A stretch of DNA of 34,778 nt. Source: Planctomycetaceae bacterium (GTDB taxonomy: Bacteria; Planctomycetota; Planctomycetia; Pirellulales; Pirellulaceae). The position numbers were made by a program, and so were the translations under genes. The notes under the pieces are model-generated. The model was not told the DNA's origin. It was given only the letters and a program-made list of their open reading frames with translations, and did not search any database. The DNA is taken from assembly GCA_002726515.1 (NCBI GenBank), contig PBTE01000096.1:1-34778 (forward strand), given 5' to 3'. This document shows, in pieces, positions 1 to 7,587 of the stretch. Each line of letters opens with the position of its first letter. The first letter of the stretch is position 1.

Positions 1-233
1 GCAGACAGGTCCCCGGCGCCGGAGACGACGGCAGATCCTGTCGCGCAGCCTTGGGGATAAAGAGAATCAGTCTCCAGCATGATTTGAGAACCACCACGTC
101 GATGGATGGCACCATCCACTCCACCACCCCCCGCAAGTGCCTGGTTCGCCGCATTGACGATTACATCGACTTGCTGCAATGTGACGTCACCTTGAACCAA
201 TTCGAGTGACGCACCGTTTATTTTCACTTGCAT
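1..233 (-). CDS. Macro domain protein (ADP-ribose/O-acetyl-ADP-ribose processing), C-terminus beyond window
   Basis: The minus-strand frame from ATG at 233 is open to base 1 and gives 77 residues. It shows the hallmark start of a macro domain: a short strand reading LVQGDVTLQQVDVIVNAAN, then the glycine-rich loop GGGGVDGAIHRRGG, then a GCATGSAVVSGAGDL segment that matches the second conserved block. The NAAN asparagine and the GGGGVDGAIH loop bind the ADP-ribose diphosphate and distal ribose in this family. Enzymes of this type (YmdB-like) hydrolyse O-acetyl-ADP-ribose or remove ADP-ribose from proteins in the cytoplasm. Only the N-terminal half is visible, so the exact subfamily and activity cannot be decided. 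The next gene upstream on the same strand ends 265 bases away. Confidence 0.88.
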   Translation of the reverse strand, partial: MQVKINGASLELVQGDVTLQQVDVIVNAANQALAGGGGVDGAIHRRGGSQIMLETDSLYPQGCATGSAVVSGAGDLS

Positions 234-498
234 GGTACCCGTCTCCGTCTTTTCCGTTGATTTTACCCCCGAATAGTTACAACTCCAAGCTCCAAGGGAA
301 GAGGGTTTGGAGTGAGAAACAACGCTGAACGAACTGGCCTGAAAGAAGTCCAGGCAAAGGAGTCACCCGCTCACGCAGTTGAAGGTTCTGCTGGTTGGCC
401 GTTGGTCAACAATAGTGCGGCCGACTTGGCCGCTGAGGAATGGCCGGTTCCGTTGCTCTCAAGCAGTGTTTGCAGTGACCGTAGTAACGAAGCCTGTG

Positions 499-1533
499 TC
501 AAGCTTCCACAGAATGTTCCGCCTGAGACTGTTGCACCAGCTCAGCAACAGCCTGGCGGTTGGCAATTCGGTAAAAGACGCCCACACCCGCCACCAGAAG
601 AGTGATGAAGCGGAAACCAAGTGCCACCACGAACCCTTGTTTCAAAACAGCGGTTCCCGGCGAGACCGCTCTGTAGACAGCGTCCAGGGCTGCCTCGAAC
701 GCACCTAAACCGCCAGGGAGAGGCGCCGCATTGGCAATGTTTGCGATCGGAACGATCACACAATGGGTGGGTAAACTCGGGCAGTTGCCAGTGATGGCGC
801 GGGCGATCAGATAAATCCCTACACTCAGCAACCAATGAACCGCCAGGCTTATCAACAGTGCAGTAATCAGAATACGAGGTTTGTTGCGATAGGTGCGCAG
901 GGCATGTAACGCTTTACGTATCATTCCTCCCAGGCCGGGAAAACCTGTGAGCCGATCCAGCAGAGGGTGATTTACAAACCCGGTTACCAGCAGCAGGATT
1001 GCGACCACTGTTCCTGTTAGGGTTAATCCGACCGTGATCTTTCCGAGCAACAAGAAAGCCTTCAAGGCATCCGGTTCACCCACCGACAGACGACTGACAT
1101 CAAACATCAAGAAGGAGAGTGAGCCGACGACAAGTAACCCAAAAAGTCCGACGATCCTGTCGAAGACGACGGTCGTCACGGCTTCCATGCGATGCTCTTT
1201 CTGTTGGCGAGCCAGGAAGACCATTTTAATAACGTCGCCACCCGCTATTCCTACAGAAAGGAAGTTGAAAAGGTAACCCAGAAAACCCAACCGCAAAGCA
1301 TCGCTCAGAGAAAACTTCATTCCGAGAGCGGTGACAAGAAGTTTCCAGCGTACAAAACTCAGGATCGTTGTAAACAAAATTAACAGAGACGCTGGTATGA
1401 GGAGCAGCCAGTTCTTGGGCCCAGACCAGATGCGATCCAGGGTCTCCTTGTCTTGACTCAACTGGTGCAACAGATAGCCAAGAATTGCAAATGAGATTGC
1501 AAATTGCAGAAGTTTGACCAGTATTTTTTTCAA
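499..1533 (-). CDS. Flippase-like integral membrane protein (UPF0104 / lysylphosphatidylglycerol synthase TM region family)
   Basis: This is a 344-residue polytopic membrane protein with about eight hydrophobic segments spread over its whole length. The conserved block near residues 265-290 contains NAAPLPGGLGAFEAALDA, and PGGLGxxE is the signature of the UPF0104/LPG_synthase_TM family. Family members are lipid flippases or the membrane half of MprF. This one has no soluble aminoacyl-phosphatidylglycerol synthase domain, so a role in moving a glycolipid or phospholipid is an inference only. The start is a TTG at 1533, preceded by an AGGCGGA-type ribosome binding site about eight bases upstream; there is no ATG in the first residues. 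It lies on the same strand as the macro-domain gene but with a 265-base gap, so co-transcription is uncertain. Confidence 0.85.
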   Translation of the reverse strand: MKKILVKLLQFAISFAILGYLLHQLSQDKETLDRIWSGPKNWLLLIPASLLILFTTILSFVRWKLLVTALGMKFSLSDALRLGFLGYLFNFLSVGIAGGDVIKMVFLARQQKEHRMEAVTTVVFDRIVGLFGLLVVGSLSFLMFDVSRLSVGEPDALKAFLLLGKITVGLTLTGTVVAILLLVTGFVNHPLLDRLTGFPGLGGMIRKALHALRTYRNKPRILITALLISLAVHWLLSVGIYLIARAITGNCPSLPTHCVIVPIANIANAAPLPGGLGAFEAALDAVYRAVSPGTAVLKQGFVVALGFRFITLLVAGVGVFYRIANRQAVAELVQQSQAEHSVEA

Positions 1534-1924
1534 GATCAGTTCCGCCTAGATGGTGTCGGTGAAGTTTAGCTTTTTCCTGACTGTCGTCGCCGTATTTCAA
1601 TGCGGAGCGGACGAAACAGCCTCTCTAGAAAGGTTCTTATGGCTCTCGATATTCGGGGGGTCATTTCCTTGCTGGCTGCATCTTCCACCCCGCGTCGTTT
1701 TGGATCTTGGCCGACTTGGTACTGCCACCTCGACGGGAATGACTTACCCGGTCCTGATGGATGATTACCGACTTCTTTTTCCCGAATGGTGGATTCAGTG
1801 ACTCATGTCTTACAACTTTATCACATCTGGGGACAAGCTTGACTTGACAGCCAGTCTTTCCATTGTTAGCGTGACTTGCCGCCGCGTAGTAAGGAGTCAC
1901 GGGTCGAAGTGACTTCTCAACCGG
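1534..1924. other. Intergenic region without recognisable gene
   Basis: This stretch separates the TTG start of the flippase-like gene (minus) from the tRNA-Ala (plus). Short open frames exist on both strands, but none has a recognisable protein pattern. It should hold the promoter of the minus-strand gene and that of the tRNA. The only structure seen is a small hairpin at 1893-1916. Confidence 0.5.
1893..1916 (+). other. Small hairpin just upstream of tRNA-Ala
   Basis: GGAGTCAC (1893-1900) faces GTGACTTC (1909-1916), an 8-bp stem with one G-T wobble and an 8-base loop. It ends eight bases before the tRNA. It has no T-run. It could be a processing or regulatory hairpin, or chance. Confidence 0.3.
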
Positions 1925-1997
<73 letters not shown>

Positions 1998-2052
1998 TTT
2001 CCTCTCTTCACACGTCTTCGTAATCGGTGCTAGGGCACTGTAAAAAACTAGG

Positions 2053-2080
2053 AGTCACCCGCTCGGTGGTGACTTTTCTT
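2053..2080 (+). terminator. Rho-independent terminator after tRNA-Ala
   Basis: AGTCACC (2053-2059) pairs perfectly with GGTGACT (2068-2074) around an 8-base loop and runs directly into TTTTCTT. The position shortly after the tRNA fits its transcript end. The stem is short (7 bp), so strength is uncertain. Confidence 0.6.
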
Positions 2081-2876
2081 GCTTGGCGGTCGTCTGCCGC
2101 GAGATTTTCTTGAAACGTTTTTTGGTGGTGGATAATGTTTTCCAGCCCTGGGAGTAGAGTTTTCCAGGCACCTGCCTACCATCGGTTTGGTTTGCCTGGA
2201 GTTGCTTAGGCTGTCGCACACACCCGGCTGAAGTTGAAGACCAGATTCTCCCGTGAAGGGAACAGGTAAGTTTTTCATTTGCGGCTTGGTTGCCCCTGTT
2301 GCCTGTTTCTGCGGCCGGTTTGGTCTTTGTGGGGTAGAGCAGATCCGACGCGCGATGCACATTGAAGACAGGGTCGGCAATTAGACCAATTTGTGTTGCG
2401 ACTACCGCCCCATGGCTACTTATCCAGCGAGCTTATCCGCCGAGCAGAGTTGCCAAAAGTGTGGCGTACAGTGGGCAGTATTTTGAAACTGACTTGCCCG
2501 CGCATGGACGGAATCTGCAAGGTCCGGCAAAACTGGCTGGAACGGTTATCGAGGAAAATCCGACATTCCACGGACAGGTGTTGAAATTTTGCACCGCTTA
2601 GGTTTTGGCCGTATGGGAAAGTCATTTCTATCTCCGTAATTATTTCTTCGGAATCATTGAAGTTCTCATTTGGACACGCCGGGAATTTGACATAGGTTTT
2701 ATTGAGAGGGAACCAGGATTTCATCGATCCGTGGGTAAGCGAAGAAATGATTCCTTTTGGGGCTGGATATTTTGTCCGTGTCACCAGTGTAAACTTCTGT
2801 ATCCTGCCGTTTTAACTTGTTTCCAGATCTTTTGACTCTTGATTCGAGTTTCGAGATCGACAGCTTGGAGGAGACC
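2081..2876. other. Long intergenic region upstream of the flp pilin gene
   Basis: About 790 bases lie between the tRNA terminator and the pilin start. Several short frames are open on both strands (the longest about 122 codons, minus strand 2416-2784). None shows a recognisable domain, signal peptide or good ribosome site, and they overlap each other. The region probably contains the promoter and leader of the tad locus. A TTGACA hexamer occurs at 2687-2692, but no convincing -10 box follows at the right distance, so no promoter is called. A strong GGAGGAG ribosome site sits at 2867-2873. Confidence 0.5.
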
Positions 2877-3062
2877 ATGAACAGTTTTACCAAGAAAATC
2901 CGCCGATTCATCGTGTCAGAAAATGGCCCCACCGCGGTTGAGTACGCCGTGATGTTGGCTTTGATCGTCATCGTTTGTTTGACGGCAATCACTGCCGTTG
3001 GTACCAACGCCAATTCCGCTTTTGACCAGATTGCGACCGAGCTTGAAAATAGCGTATCGTAA
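2877..3062 (+). CDS. flp: Flp/Fap-type pilin
   Basis: This 61-residue prepilin is the structural subunit of the Tad pilus. Its short basic leader (KKIRR) is followed by SENGPTAVEYAVMLALIVIV. That is the class IVb layout: Gly at the cleavage site (residue 17), Glu at +5 of the mature protein, a tyrosine next to it, and then a hydrophobic stretch of about 20 residues. Cleavage should be done by the CpaA-like peptidase encoded about 430 bases downstream. The start is fixed by a very strong GGAGGAG site a few bases upstream of ATG 2877; an upstream start in the same frame would put a non-pilin extension on the leader. It is the first gene of the tad locus and is followed by a terminator-like hairpin, consistent with pilin being made in excess. 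Confidence 0.93.
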   Translation: MNSFTKKIRRFIVSENGPTAVEYAVMLALIVIVCLTAITAVGTNANSAFDQIATELENSVS

Positions 3063-3075
3063 CCTCCTCCCAGGC

Positions 3076-3093
3076 CCCGTGTCGTGCTACGGG
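3076..3093 (+). other. Small hairpin directly after the pilin stop codon
   Basis: CCCGT (3076-3080) can pair with ACGGG (3089-3093) across an 8-base loop, 13 bases after the pilin stop. It may protect the 3' end of the pilin message. It is weak on its own. Confidence 0.25.
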
Positions 3094-3116
3094 AGCGAAC
3101 TTCGCAAACAGAAAAG

Positions 3117-3162
3117 CACCCCTCGGCGGTCAAAATGATCGTCGAGGGTGATTGTTGTTCTG
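3117..3162 (+). terminator. Terminator/attenuator-like hairpin between flp and the tad assembly genes
   Basis: CACCCCTCGGCG (3117-3128) pairs with CGTCGAGGGTG (3140-3150), giving an 11-bp stem with one bulged C and one G-T wobble. The stretch ATTGTTGTTCTG follows. The hairpin is strong but the T-run is broken, so partial termination is more likely than full stop. It lies 54 bases after the pilin stop and would uncouple pilin from downstream expression. Confidence 0.55.
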
Positions 3163-3305
3163 ATGCACAGTTTCTCGCGCGACATTTTTACTTTCACAAA
3201 ACAGAAAACCAATTGTCTTGGACGGAAACTACAGAGGGGCGCTGCTCCGTGACCGGTGTTTTGTTCGAGACTTTTTAAGATTCTATAACTACGAGGACCA
3301 GATCC

Positions 3306-3416
3306 GTGATTCCGCTGATGCCCACCGAAGTAAGCGAAATGGCTTTGGAGATATTGTGCTACATGAGCACGATCGTCGCGGTGGTCGTCAGTTATGTCAC
3401 GACCTTGCGATTTTGA
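3306..3416 (+). CDS. Putative 36-residue single-span membrane peptide in the tad locus
   Basis: A short frame starts at GTG 3306 with AGGA (3294-3297) about eight bases upstream and ends at TGA 3414-3416. The product begins with a polar stretch (PLMPTEVSEMALEI), continues into a hydrophobic run (LCYMSTIVAVVVSYVTT), and ends in a basic LRF. This looks like one transmembrane helix with a positive C-terminal flank. A second possible start is ATG 3318. It lies between the flp terminator and the peptidase gene, a place with no other coding frame that looks real. I do not recognise a family. It could be a pilus accessory peptide, or a chance frame; codon statistics cannot be judged on 36 codons. 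Confidence 0.45.
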   Translation: MIPLMPTEVSEMALEILCYMSTIVAVVVSYVTTLRF

Positions 3417-3491
3417 CTCATAAAGTGGTCGGTGAACCTTTGGATTACCGAACCGGATCAATTGGTTTTCGATACGCATAGAGAGTCGATA

Positions 3492-4058
3492 ATGGCATAC
3501 ATTGCACAGCTGGGTCCCGCCATTGTGGAAAAGTGGCCCGTTTGGTTTGTGAGCGTCACTTTGATACTGGCTGCTGTGATTGATGGTTTTGAGCTGAAAG
3601 TCCCCAACTGGCTAACGTTTCCCCTGGTCGTGAGTGGCTGGATCTACAGTCTGATGATCTTTGGCTGGGCCGGACTGGGCTGGAGTCTGCTGGGAACGGC
3701 AGTCGGATTGATCCTGTTGCTGCCAGCCTACGCCATCGGAGCCATGGGAGCCGGGGATGTAAAGCTATTGGCCGGAATCGGCGCCTGGATGCATAGCACC
3801 CACGTGTTTTATGCCTTCTGTTTGTCGGCCGTTTGCGGGGCTGTCATTGCCGTGGCCATGGTTTTGTGCCGGCGTGCATGGAACAAGCATACAGCCCAGT
3901 TCTGGATGATTTTCAGCGAGATCATGACGATTCGCGACCCCAACCAGCTAGCGGCGATTGCAGCTGAGCGAAAGAGCTCGATGTTGTTGTTGCCCTATGG
4001 GATTCCCATCGCTGTCGGAAGCATTTTCTACTTCGCCTGGAGGGGTCTACTTGTCTAA
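3492..4058 (+). CDS. cpaA: Prepilin peptidase, A24 family (CpaA/TadV-like)
   Basis: This 188-residue membrane aspartic peptidase cleaves the leader of the Flp pilin and pseudopilins at the inner membrane. The two catalytic aspartates are visible: Asp31 in AAVIDGFELKVPNWLTFP and Asp89 in GAMGAGDVKLLAG (the GxGD motif). Hydrophobic segments surround them. It lacks the N-terminal methylase domain of PilD-type enzymes, which is normal for CpaA/TadV. The ATG at 3492 is preferred over the GTG at 3432, because the first 20 residues of the longer form are polar and unlike the family; the ribosome site (GAGAG) is weak. The end is 37 bases before tadE, in the same operon. Confidence 0.9.
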   Translation: MAYIAQLGPAIVEKWPVWFVSVTLILAAVIDGFELKVPNWLTFPLVVSGWIYSLMIFGWAGLGWSLLGTAVGLILLLPAYAIGAMGAGDVKLLAGIGAWMHSTHVFYAFCLSAVCGAVIAVAMVLCRRAWNKHTAQFWMIFSEIMTIRDPNQLAAIAAERKSSMLLLPYGIPIAVGSIFYFAWRGLLV

Positions 4059-4095
4059 AGCACGTTGCAACTTACAGCCCCGGGAGACAGGCACG

Positions 4096-4566
4096 ATGTG
4101 TAAAGCTAGTCAGGCCTGGAAAGTTGTATCGGGAATAGGCTTCACGTTGGACAAAGTCTGCAGGTCGTACCGAAAACAACGACGAGGATCAGCAGCTGTA
4201 GAGTTTGCGCTAGTGGCGCCGCTATTTTTCATTTTGGTTTTCGGCATGATCGAGATTGGACGGATGGTGATGGTACAGCAGGTCATCACGAATGCTTCCC
4301 GGGAAGGAGCTCGCCTAGCGGTCCTGGACACCGCCACCGTGGGCGAAATCAAATCCACGGTAGAGGACTTTCTTGCCTGTGGAATGATTTCCGGCGCAGC
4401 CGTCATTGTCAGCCCGGATCCACCGAGTGACGCTGCTCATGGTGAACCTGTGACAGTGACTGTTGAGATTGCTTTTGACAAAGTTAGTTGGCTTCCGTCC
4501 CCGGTATTCCTTGGCGACGTGAACCTTAGTGCCAGTACGGCGATGCGCCGGGAAAGTGTTCAATAA
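4096..4566 (+). CDS. tadE: TadE-like pseudopilin
   Basis: This 156-residue protein has one hydrophobic helix near residues 34-55. Its signature is RRGSAAVEFALVAPLFFIL followed by EIGRMVMVQQVITNASREGA, the TadE family pattern of basic cluster, small residue, AxVEFA and then a GRxxxxxQ..NASREGAR segment. TadE proteins are processed by the same peptidase as Flp and take part in pilus assembly. The rest of the protein is a small beta-rich extracytoplasmic domain. The ATG at 4096 has GGGAG about ten bases upstream. An upstream in-frame extension would overlap cpaA and add unrelated residues. The N-terminal 30 residues before the basic cluster are longer than usual. Confidence 0.88.
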   Translation: MCKASQAWKVVSGIGFTLDKVCRSYRKQRRGSAAVEFALVAPLFFILVFGMIEIGRMVMVQQVITNASREGARLAVLDTATVGEIKSTVEDFLACGMISGAAVIVSPDPPSDAAHGEPVTVTVEIAFDKVSWLPSPVFLGDVNLSASTAMRRESVQ

Positions 4567-4637
4567 TTGTGCACACGGGCTCTTCCCCCGCGGGTTGGGG
4601 ACTGGCCCATCGATCACCAAATGGAGAGGTTTCCTGA

Positions 4638-5678
4638 ATGCGTCCCAAATCAATGATCTTGATTGTCATTGCTCTTGGTTGTGGCCTGGTGGCTTCGATC
4701 GGTATCAGCCAAGTGATGGAAAACCGACCGGAGAACGTCGGCATTCCTGAGATTGAGATGGTATCGATCTATGTTGCCCAGAAGGAAATCAATGTTGGAG
4801 AAACTATTCAGGAAGAAATGATTTCTCTTGAAGAATGGCCCGCAGACAGGGCTCCGGCGAGCGTCATCATTGAGTTGGAAGAAGTAGTGAACCACAGGTC
4901 ACGGCAGCAGATTTTTGTTGGCGAACCAATTCTGATGGGAAAACTCATTGGAGAGAATGAGAAGGCTGTTGATGCAGCGGAACGAATTCGTCCAGGCTAC
5001 CGTGCAGTAACAGTACTGGTCAACGAAGCGGTTGCCGTAGGCAATTTGCTTAAACCGGGAGATAGCGTTGACGTCTTGGTCTATTTACGAGAGGGAGCCG
5101 ATATCCCTCAGACGACGATGAAAACCATTTTAGAGCAAGTTCGTGTGTTTGCCATCAATGACACCATGGACCGCATCGAAGGGAAGAATGGAACATCGAT
5201 CAAAGCGAAAACCGTAACCTTGGAGGTGGAACCTTCACAGGTTGAGTTGATCACCCTGGCAGATGCGATTGGTCGCATTCGCTTGTCAGCACGTCGCCCC
5301 GATGATGAATCGAACTGTAACGCAGGGGGTGTGACCCCCAGCTGTTTGCTTTCTAACCGACACAACGATAGTGTGCCGGAGGAAGAAACGAGTCCACCGG
5401 ACTGGCTTGTTTCCCTGGGTCGGGAAACACCCACAGAAGCCCCGCTCGGCGAATCCTTGCCACGGATGATGGTCATTGAACGGGACGTATTTCGACAATA
5501 CGAAATTCCTCCCAATGGCGAAATTCCCCGTGAGGTGACCTACCACCAGGGGTTCACCGAAGTCGGAGGAGACCCAACGGATTTGAGGTTTGAATTCCAG
5601 GGGGACCTGGCGAATCCCGACGGAGTGCAAGATGATGATTTGCCTTTTGACCCTGATGGTGCTGTGAAGCCTAACTAG
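4638..5678 (+). CDS. cpaB: Flp pilus assembly protein CpaB/RcpC (SAF domain)
   Basis: This 346-residue protein is anchored by an N-terminal hydrophobic helix (residues 5-24). It is followed by a SAF domain at about 48-110, recognised from VYVAQKEINVGETIQ-like spacing (here IYVAQKEINVGETIQEEM) and VGEPILMGKLIGEN. An RcpC/CpaB core follows, with RPGYRAVTVLVNEAVAVGNLLKPGDSVDVLVYL at about 118-150. The role in the family is in the periplasm, next to the secretin, possibly stabilising it. The C-terminal 120 residues are acidic, proline-rich and poorly conserved in appearance. The start has GGAGAGG about eight bases upstream. It is 71 bases after tadE and 58 bases before cpaC. Confidence 0.9.
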   Translation: MRPKSMILIVIALGCGLVASIGISQVMENRPENVGIPEIEMVSIYVAQKEINVGETIQEEMISLEEWPADRAPASVIIELEEVVNHRSRQQIFVGEPILMGKLIGENEKAVDAAERIRPGYRAVTVLVNEAVAVGNLLKPGDSVDVLVYLREGADIPQTTMKTILEQVRVFAINDTMDRIEGKNGTSIKAKTVTLEVEPSQVELITLADAIGRIRLSARRPDDESNCNAGGVTPSCLLSNRHNDSVPEEETSPPDWLVSLGRETPTEAPLGESLPRMMVIERDVFRQYEIPPNGEIPREVTYHQGFTEVGGDPTDLRFEFQGDLANPDGVQDDDLPFDPDGAVKPN

Positions 5679-5736
5679 TTTTGAGACAAGGGAATGAGCG
5701 TAAGGATACGCGGTTTTTAACAAGGAAAATGCACGG

Positions 5737-7509
5737 ATGTCTGGCCGATCACTTCAAGTGGTATATTTGTTGCGCGGGTGGTTGTTTTTTCTTCTGGGTG
5801 TCACCTTACTGCCTGCAGGGACGTCAGCCCAACCCACTTCAAGAAATCCCCTGCTGTTCCGTGTACAGGAACGGTTGCAGCACTTGGAACTGGTCGTAAA
5901 CTCCAGTCGTGTGCTGGCTATGGAGGGTGATATTCCACGTGCCCAGGTGAACAACCCTGATGTTTTGAAACTGACTCCCGTTGCAGCGAATCAGATTCAG
6001 ATTTCTGCAATCAATCCCGGGGTCACTCAGGTCAATTTGTGGGACGCGGAAGACAAGGTTTACACGGTGGATGTGATTGTGTTGGGCGACGCCCGAGAGT
6101 TGGAAATGCTTCTGCGCGCCTCGTTTCCAGACGCGGCACTCAAGGTCCGTCCTATGAAGAGCAGTGTTCTCATCACGGGGCACGTTCCAAGGCCGGACAT
6201 GGTGAGCAAGATCACCACGATTGCCGAAGACTATTATCCCAAAGTGATTTCCAACATGAGTGTCGGAGGGGTTCACACCGTGTTGCTCCATGTCAAAGTC
6301 ATGGAGGTTTCACGGACAAGACTTCGGACACTTGGTATTGACTGGAACTACGTGACGGGGACGGATTTTGTTGTTTCCAGCATAGGCGGCCTGGTCACAT
6401 CGGGCGCCTCCACGGCCGGTTTTGCCAGTGGTGCCAGCGACACGTTCCGGTTTGGAGTCACGGACGGAACACACTTGTTCACAAGTCTGATTGAAGCTCT
6501 GCGCAAAGATAACCTTGTTAAGGTTTTGGCCGAGCCTACGTTGGTGACAATGAGTGGTAGACCGGCGAGCTTCCTCGTCGGTGGCGAATTTCCTATTCTT
6601 GTCCCTTCAGGCATTGCCACGGCGACGGTTGAATACAAGGAATTCGGAACACGTGTTGATTTCGTTCCGATTGTGCTTGGCAATGGTGCCATACGATTGG
6701 AAGTCCGTCCCACGGTCAGCGAAATCGACGAATCTCGCAATGTCTCCGTGGGCACCTTCACGGTACCTGGTTTGAGGACTCGGACTGTCGACACGGGGGT
6801 CGAGATGCAAGCAGGTCAAACGTTGGCGTTGGCCGGCCTGATTCAAGAGAAGGTCGAGGCTGAGAACAAAGGCATACCCTGGATTTCCGAGCTGCCTTAC
6901 ATCGGTGCACCGTTTCGCCGTGTTCAGGAGAGTGTGAACGAAATCGAACTACTGATCATGGTTACGCCGGAAATCGTCGACGCGATGGATGCGCAATCGG
7001 TTCCACCGCGTGGGCCGGGAGAAAACACGAGTTCCCCGGGTGACTGCGAACTTTTACTGAAAGGGTTTTTGGAGGTGCCTCATTGTTGTACGGACGGAAG
7101 TTGTGTGAAGTGTAGAAGTGGCCGTCACACTGCGCCACTCCAGAACCAATCCACCCACGTCTATTCCGGGGGAAAGTCACCACCCGCCGCTGGCCCGGGA
7201 ACCAGCGGTGAAACGATTGTGTCTTCAGGTGTTCGTGAATTCATTGATTCGCCTGCTGTTACCCGGCCCACAGCCAGCTGGCCAGAGACGATTCAAGAAC
7301 CGGTGGAAACTCAGATGAAACCATCGGCGAGTGCTGCGAATCAGACGTCGCCTGCTGGTGTGACGTTCACTTTACCCGTCTCTGAGAAGATAGGATCCGG
7401 ATCCCACAATCCGAAGTTGTTGAACCGAAGATCGCTTGAAGAACATCCGGATTCGCGCGCTGGTCAGCCGCTGTTTTTTGGTCCGGTTGGTTATGAAGTA
7501 CATCCATAA
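5737..7509 (+). CDS. cpaC: Tad outer-membrane secretin (CpaC/RcpA)
   Basis: This 590-residue protein forms the outer-membrane channel through which the Flp pilus passes. It has a signal peptide (hydrophobic residues about 8-30, cleavage near TSAQP). An N-terminal pilus-formation domain follows at about 45-120 (EGDIPRAQVNNPDVLKLTPV, QVNLWD), then a BON/N-domain-like part at 120-190. The secretin core runs about 185-415, with KVLAEPTLVTMSGRPASFLV, the typical QAGQTLALAGLIQ, and ending LPYIGAPFRR...ELLIMVTPEIVD. Beyond residue 425 there is an unusual tail of about 165 residues. It begins with a cluster of five cysteines at about 436-461 and continues as Pro/Ser/Thr-rich low-complexity sequence. 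ATG 5737 has AAGGA ten bases upstream. Confidence 0.92.
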   Translation: MSGRSLQVVYLLRGWLFFLLGVTLLPAGTSAQPTSRNPLLFRVQERLQHLELVVNSSRVLAMEGDIPRAQVNNPDVLKLTPVAANQIQISAINPGVTQVNLWDAEDKVYTVDVIVLGDARELEMLLRASFPDAALKVRPMKSSVLITGHVPRPDMVSKITTIAEDYYPKVISNMSVGGVHTVLLHVKVMEVSRTRLRTLGIDWNYVTGTDFVVSSIGGLVTSGASTAGFASGASDTFRFGVTDGTHLFTSLIEALRKDNLVKVLAEPTLVTMSGRPASFLVGGEFPILVPSGIATATVEYKEFGTRVDFVPIVLGNGAIRLEVRPTVSEIDESRNVSVGTFTVPGLRTRTVDTGVEMQAGQTLALAGLIQEKVEAENKGIPWISELPYIGAPFRRVQESVNEIELLIMVTPEIVDAMDAQSVPPRGPGENTSSPGDCELLLKGFLEVPHCCTDGSCVKCRSGRHTAPLQNQSTHVYSGGKSPPAAGPGTSGETIVSSGVREFIDSPAVTRPTASWPETIQEPVETQMKPSASAANQTSPAGVTFTLPVSEKIGSGSHNPKLLNRRSLEEHPDSRAGQPLFFGPVGYEVHP

Positions 7510-7587
7510 GCAAGCACAAGAGCCGAACCTGTCCGAGCAGCTTCGAGTTTATTTCCCCTGTTGTACAAAGGCATGGTGAAGGCAGCG

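Noticed and set aside
358..372. 15-base string AGGAGTCACCCGCTC shared with 2050-2064
   Set aside because: About one such match is expected by chance in a window of this size, and the copies do not share flanks or structure.
312..708. Overlapping plus-strand frames near the left end
   Set aside because: They run antisense into the end of the flippase-like gene and through its downstream gap, with no protein-like pattern.
3218..3481. 87-codon plus-strand frame between flp and cpaA
   Set aside because: Highly charged, with no ribosome site or pattern. The overlapping 36-codon frame with a membrane helix and AGGA site is more credible.
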